This document shows positions 17,051 to 26,192 of a stretch of DNA of 50,731 nucleotides, piece after piece (within the stretch, counting starts at the first letter, position 1; the number at the start of each line of letters is the position of its first letter). Source of the stretch: CAZSMK01 sp964608095 (GTDB lineage Bacteria; Sumerlaeota; Sumerlaeia; MWCT01; JAGHBZ01); the NCBI GenBank assembly GCA_964608095.1, contig CAZSMK010000047.1, forward strand, positions 1-50,731, given 5' to 3'. The translations under genes were made by a program, and so were the position numbers. Below the pieces are notes generated by a model. That model saw only the letters and a program-made list of their open reading frames with translations. It was not told the DNA's origin and made no database searches.

Positions 17051-17883
17051 GCTTTTGTTCCTGTTAACGTAATACTTTCTACAAAATACCTCTGGCTGAA
17101 GAAAAAGACTACAAGGGTCGGTAAAAGCATAATGAGACTTACCGCCATGAGTATGCTCCATTCGCTTTGATGTTTACTTGCAAAGGTCATGAGTCCCAGG
17201 GCAAGGGTGAATTTTTGATCCTCGACCAGGTAAATAAGAGGTCCGAAGAAATCGTTCCAATGCAAGAGGAACGCGAAAATCGCTACCACTGCCAGGATAG
17301 GCTTAGACAAGGGAAGAATGAGTTGTGAATAAATGCGAAAGTGCCCGGCGCCGTCAACTTTTCCTGCTTCTGTGAGTTCGTGAGGAATGGTGAGGAAATA
17401 TTGTCGCATTAGGAAGATGAAAAAGGGCCAGCCTGTTAAATATGCAGGCACAATCAGGGGTTTGAAGGTGTTGATCCATTTCAAATTGCGAAAAATTACA
17501 TAAAGCGGGATAATTGTTACCTGCGGAGGGAGCATCATGGTGGAGAGCATGAGAAAGAACCAGAAATCACGCCCTTTCCAACGCAACCTTGAAAACGCAT
17601 ACGCAACTAACGAACCGGAAGTGAGATAACCGACTATGCACAAGAACGTAATAAGAATTGTGTTGCGCGTGTAAAGGAAGACGGGCATTGTTTTAAAAGC
17701 CTTCATGTAATTTTCCCAATGGACAGGATCGGGAATCCACGTCATCTTTTCCGAAAACACCTCATCAGGCGTTTTTAAGGAACTTGAAACCATCCACGCA
17801 AAAGGGATAAGGAGAAGAACCGCTATAACCCATATTATGAATTGATGAATTATGTAGGTGATATGGCGGCGTCGGATTTTCAT
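17047..17883 (-). CDS. ABC sugar importer permease, MalG type
   Basis: 278 residues with six predicted membrane spans. The cytoplasmic EAA loop that meets the ATPase is present (ELTEAGKVDGAGHFRIYSQL, then ILPLSKPILA). This is the CUT1 family of carbohydrate ABC permeases. The ATG follows the stop of the other permease by 3 bases, and its own stop overlaps the start of paralogue 4. It forms the channel with the MalF-like partner for uptake of an oligosaccharide. No ATPase gene is in the cluster, so it probably shares one encoded elsewhere, as MsmK-type systems do. Confidence 0.9.
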   Translation of the reverse strand: MKIRRRHITYIIHQFIIWVIAVLLLIPFAWMVSSSLKTPDEVFSEKMTWIPDPVHWENYMKAFKTMPVFLYTRNTILITFLCIVGYLTSGSLVAYAFSRLRWKGRDFWFFLMLSTMMLPPQVTIIPLYVIFRNLKWINTFKPLIVPAYLTGWPFFIFLMRQYFLTIPHELTEAGKVDGAGHFRIYSQLILPLSKPILAVVAIFAFLLHWNDFFGPLIYLVEDQKFTLALGLMTFASKHQSEWSILMAVSLIMLLPTLVVFFFSQRYFVESITLTGTKA

Positions 17884-17886
17884 CTC

Positions 17887-18810
17887 TCAGGGTTTCTCCA
17901 TTTCATAATAGACTCTCCGACCAAGCACCCGGAAGAGGATCATAGTGACCATGAACGTGCCCACGAACAGAAGCCAAGCCATTGCCGATGCCAGTCCCAT
18001 CTCGTAATCGAGAAACGCCTTAAAATAAAGCTCAAGGTTGTAAAAGAGTGTCGAGTCGAGAGGTCCGCCACGGGTCATTAAATATGCTTCGGTAAACACC
18101 TGGAATGAAAATATGACTTCTACAATAGTGAGGAGAAACAGGGTCCCGGACATCTGGGGAATGGTAATATGCCAGAATTGGCTCCACCACCCCGCGCCGT
18201 CGACACGTGCCGATTCATACAGATGTCGCGGAATGCTATTGAGTCCGGCAATCATGACAATCATACGCCCCCCGCCGATTGACCAGATTCCCATAAGGAT
18301 TATGGCTGGTTTTGACCATAACGGACTATCGAGCCAGAGTGGACCGGGTAGTCCGACGAGTGCAAGCGCACGGTTGATCAGTCCGAATCCCGGATTATAC
18401 ATCCAGAGCCAGATTACGGACAGCGCCACACCCGTGATAATCGAGGGCATATAATAGATGGTTCGCGCAAGAGAAATCCCTCTCAGCGGTTTTGCCAGCA
18501 AAAGGGCTAACATCATAGAGCCTGTCATTACAAGCGGCACGCGAAACACGGTAAAAAATACCGTATTATATACCGCTTTAAAATACTTTTCTGATCCGGA
18601 GAGAAGAAAGCGGTAATTTTGCAGTCCAATAAACATCGGGGGTCTTAACACATCGTAACGGCAAAAACTATAATAGAAGGACAACAAAATCGGAATAAGG
18701 GTAAAAACCAGGAAACCAATAATCCATGGAGAAGCGAAAAGATAACCCGTGAAAATTTCCTTTCGTGTAATACAATCAGAAATCCTTTTATAGGTGCTTC
18801 GTATATACAT
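17887..18810 (-). CDS. ABC sugar importer permease, MalF/UgpA type
   Basis: 307 residues, six predicted spans. The N-terminal GYLFASPWIIGFLVFTLIPI and the EAA loop YESARVDGAGWWSQFWHITI (followed by PQM) are standard for CUT1 carbohydrate permeases. A TAAGGATA ribosome site precedes the ATG. It lies 29 bases after the binding-protein gene and 3 bases before the MalG-type gene. Compared with E. coli MalF it lacks the large periplasmic loop, which is usual for UgpA/LacF-like members. The substrate is unknown; the cluster points to a glycosidase-trimmed oligosaccharide. Confidence 0.9.
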   Translation of the reverse strand: MYIRSTYKRISDCITRKEIFTGYLFASPWIIGFLVFTLIPILLSFYYSFCRYDVLRPPMFIGLQNYRFLLSGSEKYFKAVYNTVFFTVFRVPLVMTGSMMLALLLAKPLRGISLARTIYYMPSIITGVALSVIWLWMYNPGFGLINRALALVGLPGPLWLDSPLWSKPAIILMGIWSIGGGRMIVMIAGLNSIPRHLYESARVDGAGWWSQFWHITIPQMSGTLFLLTIVEVIFSFQVFTEAYLMTRGGPLDSTLFYNLELYFKAFLDYEMGLASAMAWLLFVGTFMVTMILFRVLGRRVYYEMEKP

Positions 18811-18839
18811 CGGTATCCTTATCGTATTGCATATTCTGA

Positions 18840-20216
18840 TTATTTAAATTGCATTCCTTCTTTTTTCAAATATTCTTTATAGAATTCATTATACGCAAGT
18901 TGTTCGTTCAGGGCTTTCTGAACAGTAATTTCAGCCTGTTGCAATGCTTCCTCAGGTTCCTTATCGCCCCGCATGACCGCGTCCCACGCTTCCTGGTAGG
19001 CGCGCCAGAATTGAGTATGCGCAAGAGGCACTACAGTAAATGTATGACCCCACTTCATGCTCTCTACAAAAACCTCCATGTGGGGTAACGACATTTGAAA
19101 AGGACTTGTAGCGGCTTCTATATTGGAAGGAAAGAACGTGGCGAGGTCTTGTTCCGCTGCCCATTTCGCTCCCTGAATCTGGATTTCCGGTCGCGTGCAA
19201 AACTTGATATACTCCCACGCTGCTTCCGGATTTCTTGCACCTGATGGAATACCTATCCAGACCGGTCCTGCCATGGTGGCAGGCTTGCCGTCCTCTGGAA
19301 CGGGTAGGGGAGAAACCCCGTAATTAAGGTCAGGTGCGAATTTCTCGATCTCCTGTATGAAGCTGGACTTCTGGAGAATCATGGAAAGATGTCCGCTGAG
19401 AAATCCATGTTGCGAGCCGTACCCGAATGATGCTCGTTTTAAAATGAGTTTCTCTCTGCCGAGTTTTTCGAATATATTTGCTTCCCATGCCATCGCCTCG
19501 ATATTTGCTGGCGCGGTGAGATTGACCTTTAGACCGTCTTCGCTCACAAACCGTGCGCCTTTCTGTATTGCCCAGACAAGGAACAAAGGAGTGGGGAATT
19601 GTCCCCAATAGCCGGGAATATAACCGGCGCGCTCTATGGTTCCCTCTTCATTGTATGTCGTCAGCTTCAGTGCATATTCTTCCAATTCTTTCCACGTTTT
19701 GGGAGGTTGTTCGGGATCAAGTCCTGCGTCACGGAAATGATCCTTATTCCAGTAAAATGTTTCATTTCCTGCGCCGGTCGGTATAGCGTAGGTGCGCTCA
19801 TCCCACATCATCTCATCCCAGAGCGCCGAAAAGATAGCAGAGCGGTCGAAATTATCACGTTCCATGAATTTGTCAAGGGGAAGGAGCGCCCCACGCGTCG
19901 ACCACTGCGCCACAGAGCCAAAATATTCGAATAGATCCGGAGGGAAATTACCTACCACCGCCGTCAAAAACTTCTGCTCGATTTCGAGAAACGGTAGCCC
20001 TATGGATTCTACATACAACGTGTCCTGGCTCTCGTTGAACCACCTGGGGACCATTGCTTGCGTATCTTCTGCGCCAGTAACCTGCCACAAATGAAGGAGC
20101 AGGCGTTCCGGTGGCGCTTCTTCTTTCGGACGGACAAAAAGAATGAGACCGATTGAGCACAATATTCCCACAATGAGGACGATTCGACCGATAATTTTTT
20201 TTAACGGTTTCCACAT
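18840..20216 (-). CDS. ABC sugar importer substrate-binding protein
   Basis: 458 residues from the ATG at 20216; the open frame extends upstream through the regulator gene, but those residues are not protein-like and precede the export signal. Residues 1-30 (MWKPLKKIIGRIVLIVGILC onward) are a hydrophobic anchor or signal without a good lipobox. The body is a family 1 extracellular solute-binding protein: LLLHLWQVTG, FPPDLFEYFGSVAQWSTRGA, LLPLDKFMERDNFD, AIPTGAGNETFYWNKD and AWEYIKFCTRPEIQ. It would capture sugar in the periplasm for the two permeases. The gap to the regulator stop is only 7 bases and no strong ribosome site is visible, so translation may be coupled to the regulator gene. Confidence 0.88.
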   Translation of the reverse strand: MWKPLKKIIGRIVLIVGILCSIGLILFVRPKEEAPPERLLLHLWQVTGAEDTQAMVPRWFNESQDTLYVESIGLPFLEIEQKFLTAVVGNFPPDLFEYFGSVAQWSTRGALLPLDKFMERDNFDRSAIFSALWDEMMWDERTYAIPTGAGNETFYWNKDHFRDAGLDPEQPPKTWKELEEYALKLTTYNEEGTIERAGYIPGYWGQFPTPLFLVWAIQKGARFVSEDGLKVNLTAPANIEAMAWEANIFEKLGREKLILKRASFGYGSQHGFLSGHLSMILQKSSFIQEIEKFAPDLNYGVSPLPVPEDGKPATMAGPVWIGIPSGARNPEAAWEYIKFCTRPEIQIQGAKWAAEQDLATFFPSNIEAATSPFQMSLPHMEVFVESMKWGHTFTVVPLAHTQFWRAYQEAWDAVMRGDKEPEEALQQAEITVQKALNEQLAYNEFYKEYLKKEGMQFK

Positions 20217-20223
20217 AATTATG

Positions 20224-21390
20224 TTACTTTTTAACCGATTTCGGACTGCGCAGCTTTTTGGGGACACGAAGCGGAACCGGGATAATCTGGCGAAACAATT
20301 TGATGTTTTTAGCGTCAGGACGAGGCAATTCGCCGCGGAGCATAATCGCTGCCGCTTCACTACCGAGGCGTTTCGTATCATCTTCCAGGAGCACATAGGG
20401 ATGTCCTCGAAGAACATGCAAGTTCCGTTTACTTCCCATACCGCCCACAAGAGGCCATGCACGCTCCGGCAGACCTGATTCCTCAAGCGCTTTGAACACG
20501 CCACCCGCAATCATTTCGTCTGAGCATAGAATCGCATCCGGCAGATTGTTCCCTTTCAGATATTTGTTGAATGCGTGGTACGCATCCGCACTTATTGAAT
20601 CACAAGAACTAAATTCAACCCGCACAATCGACTTTTCATTATACGGTAAGCCACTTTCGAGCAATCCGTCTTTAAATCCACTTAATCGTTCAACCGTTGT
20701 GGAGGCATTATCTACACGGGTGATATAGATCAGGCGCTTGCATTGTTTCTCTTTTAAAAATTTAACAAGTCGGCGAAACGCATTGTAATCATCATACGTA
20801 ATTGTCGGTATCGGGAAGCCGGTAACGCGGCATCCAAGGAGAAGAAGACTGATTCCCTTTTCTTGAAGACGTAAATACAGTGGGATATTGGGATTGATTG
20901 TGTTCTCGTCTCGATCAATCACCATGAATAATAATATCTTGTCAATACCCTGTTCAACAAGCCGTTGCAAGTTTTCTGCTTCACGTTCATATGAATTATT
21001 GGACAGACAAAGATTTATTTGAATGTTGCGGCTATATGCCTCTTTGTCGATTCCCATAATAATGTCGTTGAAAAAGAACCCTGAACCATGCATACACACC
21101 ACACCGATTTGATTACTCTTATCGTTGAGTTTTTGTGCATTCTTGCGCATTGCGGGATCTGCAACAAAAGTACCTTTCCCACGTATAGAATAGACAAGTT
21201 CTTCCGTTGTAAGATCGTTCAATACACGCCGTGCAGTGATTTTACTGACCTTGTATTTTCGTGTTATCTCGTTAAGTGAAGGAACGCGTTCATGCGGATG
21301 AAGTTGCCCACCCAGTATTTGAAGCGAAAGATCGGTTTTTATTCGGGTATACTTATACGCCTGCTTATCGCTCTTTTTTTCCTGTTTCAT
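20224..21390 (-). CDS. GntR-type HTH / LacI-type sensor transcriptional regulator
   Basis: 388 residues. A GntR winged helix occupies about residues 14-78 (HERVPSLNEITRKYKVSKIT, ARRVLNDL, VYSIRGKGTFVADP). The rest is a periplasmic-binding-protein-like sensor of the LacI/GalR kind (NQIGVVCMHGSG, IIMGIDKEA, LVEQGIDKILLF, DAILCSDEMIAGGVFKALEE). This is the AraR-like arrangement; such proteins repress sugar-use genes and release DNA on binding a sugar. It is encoded in the middle of the cluster, just before the importer genes, and likely controls the cluster. Candidate binding sites are the GTGTA-TACAC palindromes at 12375-12386 and 31189-31200; neither lies directly ahead of this gene. Confidence 0.85.
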   Translation of the reverse strand: MKQEKKSDKQAYKYTRIKTDLSLQILGGQLHPHERVPSLNEITRKYKVSKITARRVLNDLTTEELVYSIRGKGTFVADPAMRKNAQKLNDKSNQIGVVCMHGSGFFFNDIIMGIDKEAYSRNIQINLCLSNNSYEREAENLQRLVEQGIDKILLFMVIDRDENTINPNIPLYLRLQEKGISLLLLGCRVTGFPIPTITYDDYNAFRRLVKFLKEKQCKRLIYITRVDNASTTVERLSGFKDGLLESGLPYNEKSIVRVEFSSCDSISADAYHAFNKYLKGNNLPDAILCSDEMIAGGVFKALEESGLPERAWPLVGGMGSKRNLHVLRGHPYVLLEDDTKRLGSEAAAIMLRGELPRPDAKNIKLFRQIIPVPLRVPKKLRSPKSVKK

Positions 21391-21483
21391 GCTTTCCTTT
21401 CCCCATCTTTTCTTTGCGTGTTCCCTTAAATCGATAACACCTTATATAAAATAGGCGCCTCGTTCAAGACCCAAGATACTCTC

Positions 21484-24324
21484 TTAGTCTTCAATAAATC
21501 TAACTCTCAAGGTAGCGACGCCGTGAGGTTTCACTTCTAAATTCAAAGATTCTCCCACAAGGTACTTTTCGCGTTCATGCGGAATTTCGTTTATGCTGCA
21601 TGGCGTTGCAGAAAACTTTAACTTTCCGAATGCGAGTTTTATCTCCGTTTGTTTTCCCTCGAGCTCCTTAAATCTGAGGATGTAATCGTGCGGCGCTCCG
21701 AATTCCGCCTTCTTGAATGTCGTCAATAATATGTTATCCGGTTCTATTTTCAAGAAGTCACAAGGAGTTACAGGTAAAGAGCCCTTGATTCCCGATACCC
21801 ATTCATGTGAATACCTGGCAAAAGGCGCGAGAACAGATTCTCGACAGAAGCGTGTACTTTTTGATGGAGAAAAGTCGCCCTGATCTGTTGTTATAAAATA
21901 GTCAAAGACCATTATGTCGTTGGTTCCCGGTTCGGTATCGCGAATCCGTGTTCTGCCGAAATCAGCTGTCCAACCCTCTGTGGCGAATTGCACAACATTT
22001 GAGAACACCTTCGAGGTGAGCGGATATACTGAATCCCCCTTTATCTGTTCAGCATTGCTGATTATTAAGAGAGGTGGTTCATCTACATACGTTGCCTTTC
22101 GATTAAAGTTAATTCCACCCACTGTCCAATTGAAAGATTGTCTGTGTGCAACGCTTATTCCAACCCCCTTTTTCTCGTGGAGATGTATTCCATATTGGCT
22201 TTGTATCGCTCCGAGAGTTGCGCCGGGCAGATATTCTTTGGGATACTTATAAAATCCGTCCGAGCCATCTACGAAGACCTCGAGACCGGAATTATCCAGG
22301 TTAAAGGGAAACGCAAAACTGTAATAGTGGGAATGCTCGTCAAAAGGAACATCAGGAAACGTGCTCCGGTCAAGCGTATTGCTGATATCGATGCGCTTGA
22401 TGTTGTTGAATAAAGTAATTCGCGTGAGAGGAAAGTAACTCCCTTTACGTTCAATGACTATGCGTTCAAAAAAAGCCCCATCCTCTTTGAAAAGACGACA
22501 GGGGGCTTGTATCAGCTCGCCGTCACCCGGTTTCATTGTGTCGCTATGCCGTGTGATTATGAGTGAATTCATCGGGTGTAGATTCTTCTCATCAACAAGC
22601 TCTCTCCCTGTCTCCAGATCGATAATGCTCCTGATATGACCACGTTCCGGATCACATTCCAACCTGTAGAATCGGTTCGCAATAACGTTTCCGGAGGTTT
22701 GTGTTGTTCCTTTATCTATGAATGATGTCCCCTTATCATGTTTCACCAGCGAGTACCATTTATAAGCCATAGCAGGAAGATCAGTAACAGGAAACATCAA
22801 CACGGAGCCGTTCTCCTCAAAAACAAAAGGCACTTGTTGCCCAGACACGGCATCCACAAGGGAGAATTCACTCTCTTTCATTTTAAGAGGGATCGAGCAG
22901 GTAGCTATGGCGCTTCGAGTCCATTGGAGTGGATTGAAGACCAAAATGCCTGCATTGGTGGTTCTTATATGCTTTGCAAGCTCCACCAAACCTGCATCGA
23001 TCATACGCTCAGCGCCGCCTGACGCATCTTTGGCAAAACGGATTGTGAGTTCATTTTGCCGTAACGCGGTTTTTTTGAAAATCGACGGATTAAAAATACC
23101 AATCCATGAAGGATCGCCTGCACAGGTATGTTCGCAATGAAGGTACAGAGACCTGAATGCTTGTCTTATATCATACCCATAATATGTTCCTGTATTATGA
23201 ATTGCGTTAAAACTGGCAAGTGACTCAGCGAGGGGTAATGCTTGCTGTGCATGTCGTCCAAGTATATTTCCGGCTGGATTCCAGAGCCGGGCATCCCATA
23301 ATCCATGCCAGTTCCCTTGATAGACTGGATAATCTCTATCCTTCTGTTGTCGTTCGATTTCTTGGAAGAACTGCCGGGGAGTTGCAAACCTGAGTCGAGG
23401 ATTTCTCTCTGCTTGATTCCATTTCCGTACCCCTTCGACGAGGGCAACATAGTTTGAAGGGTCTCTGTTATCTCCCAGCGCTGCTGTCAACATAAAAACG
23501 TCGTAGGGATAATCGGTAGACTCGAGGTGTTGCAGCGATTGTAAAAAACGTTTCCCTCCATCAGGCATTGCACCCTGACCGATGTTCCAGATGTTATACA
23601 CTCCCCAGAACCATACCGCGGCATATCCGTCATGATCTATCCAGGTCAACACGGAATTGCCGTCACGGCTTTGCCACAAAAAAGGTTGTCGATTACGCGG
23701 GATATAGGCTCCTCCGCCATGCCCCATGTTCACCCCTGTGAGAAAATACTTTATTCCTGCAGAAGCAAAAATTCTCGGATATACCTCTGTGTAACCGGGA
23801 ACGTCGTTCTGAATAACCGTATCGAAGTCTATGTCAAGTTTTTCGCCTATTCGCTGCATGGGGTACAGCAAACGATTTGCGTCCTCAATGCCGAGTAGAC
23901 CGCTTCGCATGGTGCAATACATTGCGGCAACCTCGATCAGTCCGGAATCGATAAATTTTTGTAATCGTTCGACCTCGTCATCGGTTGAACGCATAAGCCA
24001 TTGCTCCAACTGCCAGAGGCTCTCTATGGTAAAATTAAATTCACTGAATCGTTCGCAGAGCTCAATTGCCCGGTCGATATCATCTTTATATTTCATTGCA
24101 ACGGTATCTAAAGAATCGGTGAACCCGATATCAAGATGCGTCATCGGTATCAGATAGACTTCTTTGATTCTCGAAGGAGAAGATTCGCTTGAGTCCTGTA
24201 TATTTTCACTGTCGGCGTGACCGCTTCCAATCTGAAAAAAACAAAAAACCACACAAGACAATAGTATAAAAGTTTTTTTGAACACCGTGATATGTATAAG
24301 TGCGTTGCCGTACATAATTATCAA
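21484..24324 (-). CDS. Exported GH38-like glycoside hydrolase
   Basis: 946 residues from a TTG at 24324 that overlaps the upstream stop (TTGA) and has an AGAAGG ribosome site 9 bases away; an ATG at 24315 is the alternative. Residues 15-37 form a signal peptide (FILLSCVVFCFFQIGSGHA). The GH38 N-terminal domain follows, with LIPMTHLDIGFTD (zinc ligands His63 and Asp65) and QNDVPGYTEVYP, where Asp174 is the candidate nucleophile and ligand. HCEHTCAGD is the likely fourth-ligand region. A long beta-sandwich C-terminal half completes the family layout. Unlike the cytoplasmic GH38-like protein at 4037-6856, the catalytic Asp is kept. It probably removes alpha-mannosyl or similar residues outside the cytoplasm before uptake. 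The exact linkage cannot be read from the sequence. Confidence 0.8.
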   Translation of the reverse strand: MIIMYGNALIHITVFKKTFILLSCVVFCFFQIGSGHADSENIQDSSESSPSRIKEVYLIPMTHLDIGFTDSLDTVAMKYKDDIDRAIELCERFSEFNFTIESLWQLEQWLMRSTDDEVERLQKFIDSGLIEVAAMYCTMRSGLLGIEDANRLLYPMQRIGEKLDIDFDTVIQNDVPGYTEVYPRIFASAGIKYFLTGVNMGHGGGAYIPRNRQPFLWQSRDGNSVLTWIDHDGYAAVWFWGVYNIWNIGQGAMPDGGKRFLQSLQHLESTDYPYDVFMLTAALGDNRDPSNYVALVEGVRKWNQAERNPRLRFATPRQFFQEIERQQKDRDYPVYQGNWHGLWDARLWNPAGNILGRHAQQALPLAESLASFNAIHNTGTYYGYDIRQAFRSLYLHCEHTCAGDPSWIGIFNPSIFKKTALRQNELTIRFAKDASGGAERMIDAGLVELAKHIRTTNAGILVFNPLQWTRSAIATCSIPLKMKESEFSLVDAVSGQQVPFVFEENGSVLMFPVTDLPAMAYKWYSLVKHDKGTSFIDKGTTQTSGNVIANRFYRLECDPERGHIRSIIDLETGRELVDEKNLHPMNSLIITRHSDTMKPGDGELIQAPCRLFKEDGAFFERIVIERKGSYFPLTRITLFNNIKRIDISNTLDRSTFPDVPFDEHSHYYSFAFPFNLDNSGLEVFVDGSDGFYKYPKEYLPGATLGAIQSQYGIHLHEKKGVGISVAHRQSFNWTVGGINFNRKATYVDEPPLLIISNAEQIKGDSVYPLTSKVFSNVVQFATEGWTADFGRTRIRDTEPGTNDIMVFDYFITTDQGDFSPSKSTRFCRESVLAPFARYSHEWVSGIKGSLPVTPCDFLKIEPDNILLTTFKKAEFGAPHDYILRFKELEGKQTEIKLAFGKLKFSATPCSINEIPHEREKYLVGESLNLEVKPHGVATLRVRFIED

Positions 24325-26192
24325 TAATGAGAGCCTTCTGTTTTCTTTATAAAAGATTTGACCACCTTTACAGGCTTACGAGTATCGGATATCAATCTGT
24401 AGGATTCAGCAGCTGCGGGAACCACAAAGGTTTCAGCGTAATTAAACCGGTGCTGTCTTCCCTTTGAAGTCTCAAGGATTACTGTCGTTCCTTCCACGAG
24501 GTTCATGACGTGGGGGGAGCCTTCCGTTCGAGCTTCTACGGAAGAGGTAAACTCAAACCGGTGGACATCATAAAAATGAACGGGGTGTGTCTGAAGGTGA
24601 ACGAGCTGCCAACCCGCTCCTTGACCGATGATTTGCGGTTTAACGATATGGCGCTGTTTTATTTCGTGTTCCTGCCGGTCAAAGAAAAGGTTCTCAAAAG
24701 CACGGTCGATATTAAGGGGGCGTGGCTGACCATCGAGGTCCATGCGCAACCAATCATACATTTTAAAGGTGAAAATATACGGGGTGGAGCTGATCTCGAG
24801 GACAATGTTGTTTTGCCCGGAACCATGTATGGTGCCGTGTGGTATAAGGAACAAGTCGTGCTTTTGTGATTTCTCGAAGTTCACATAACGCTTGATGTCG
24901 ACCGGCTCTTTTTCACGAAAACTTTTCTCGAGCGCTTCTTTGAATTCTTCCTTGTTTAAGCCTTCTCTGAATCCAATAAACACGCCTGAACCGGCTTTGC
25001 AGTCAAGTATGTAATATGCCTCATCCTGGGTAAATGTTTCCCCGAAGTTTTCTCGTATGTAATCAGGACGCGGGTGGCATTGAACAGATAGATTCCCTCC
25101 ACCGAAGGTATCGAGAAAATCGAAGCGTATTGGAAATTCATACTTAAATCGCTCAGCCGAATATCCGAGTATATTGGTATGGTTTTGGTACATGATGAAG
25201 TCATACGAAATCTCGAGTAGCAAGCGATCACTCTCGAGGAGAAGACCGTTCTCGGGTACAATAAGTTCAAATGACCAGGCGTAATTGGGCACGTTTTTGG
25301 AAAGCCCGGGAATATGTTCCAGTATCCATCGACCACCCCAGGGACCCGGTTCAAACCAGGGGCGAACACGAAAGTAATTCTCACTCATGAGAGAGAGCGC
25401 TTCGCGAACATGTGTGCCCGCAGCCATTGTCGGTTCATCAGGACGTTGTCCGTCAACAAAAAGGTCAATGGAAGGAAGGAGTTTTGCCTTATGGCGATTC
25501 AAGGCAACCCAATCGACGAAATAACATCGCTTGTATTGCGGCTTCGAGGGCTGCGGACGGCATTGTCCCAGGTTACAAACCCTGCCTGCGCGCGATCGAT
25601 ATTGTAATTCGTTCTTGGGGAGATCCACATAGACAAGGAAACCTTTCCATCCAATTAGGTCGGCGCCTGTCCCATACACAATGTTCATCCGGGCATCAGG
25701 ATTCGGTTTTAACCTCTGCAAGTGTTCGCGATCAAAGAAATCAACGAGCGTCCCCGGATACTGCGTCCCAAAAAGCGGATCATCTCCACCAAGATACGGT
25801 TCAACATTGTGATTTATGATTTTCTCACTCAGGTAAGCCTGAGATACATCTACCCAATGTGCAGTAATTCCATGCTTCTTAAGGGCTGAGTCCAGACGTT
25901 CGCGCATATCTTCCCACAAAATTCCCTGGTATCCATCTATAATGACGTAGGAATGTGAAGCCAGCGCTTCTGCAAGTGCAGAAAATCCTACCGTAATCTT
26001 TCTCGGTCCTATATCGAATCCCGGGTAAATATCATACATACCCGGCGGCGTTGGAGTATGAATTGCGGGCATCAGGTTTTGGGTCGTTCGGCGATAGGAT
26101 TCATCTATGGTTTCTTTTTTGTCCGGGACATTCTCTCTATTGCTATGTGGTTCTTTTTTCACGCGATAGATAATCTTATTTTTTGAGTTCAT
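24321..26192 (-). CDS. Mannose-6-phosphate isomerase (ManA)-like protein with N-terminal extension
   Basis: 623 residues, about twice the length of ordinary type I ManA. Residues about 70-230 carry an alpha/beta domain (YVIIDGYQGILWEDMRERLD, DFFDREHLQRLKP, IVYGTGADLIGW) that recalls a nucleoside-kinase-like fold but has no Walker A loop. The cupin half has LSVQCHPRPDYIRENFGETF and TQDEAYYILDCKAGSGVFIG, then FLIPHGTIHGSG; these carry the Gln, His, Glu and His that bind zinc in ManA. The C-terminal cupin includes VEGTTVILET. The likely reaction is mannose-6-P to fructose-6-P, fitting a mannoside locus and the ROK kinase upstream. It overlaps the esterase gene by 17 bases and the exported GH38 gene by 4. 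Another ketose/aldose pair is possible. Confidence 0.72.
   Translation of the reverse strand: MNSKNKIIYRVKKEPHSNRENVPDKKETIDESYRRTTQNLMPAIHTPTPPGMYDIYPGFDIGPRKITVGFSALAEALASHSYVIIDGYQGILWEDMRERLDSALKKHGITAHWVDVSQAYLSEKIINHNVEPYLGGDDPLFGTQYPGTLVDFFDREHLQRLKPNPDARMNIVYGTGADLIGWKGFLVYVDLPKNELQYRSRAGRVCNLGQCRPQPSKPQYKRCYFVDWVALNRHKAKLLPSIDLFVDGQRPDEPTMAAGTHVREALSLMSENYFRVRPWFEPGPWGGRWILEHIPGLSKNVPNYAWSFELIVPENGLLLESDRLLLEISYDFIMYQNHTNILGYSAERFKYEFPIRFDFLDTFGGGNLSVQCHPRPDYIRENFGETFTQDEAYYILDCKAGSGVFIGFREGLNKEEFKEALEKSFREKEPVDIKRYVNFEKSQKHDLFLIPHGTIHGSGQNNIVLEISSTPYIFTFKMYDWLRMDLDGQPRPLNIDRAFENLFFDRQEHEIKQRHIVKPQIIGQGAGWQLVHLQTHPVHFYDVHRFEFTSSVEARTEGSPHVMNLVEGTTVILETSKGRQHRFNYAETFVVPAAAESYRLISDTRKPVKVVKSFIKKTEGSHY

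Noticed and set aside
20217..20510. 98-residue longer N-terminus for the solute-binding protein
   Set aside because: It would lie within the regulator gene in another frame and put the export signal in the middle of the protein.
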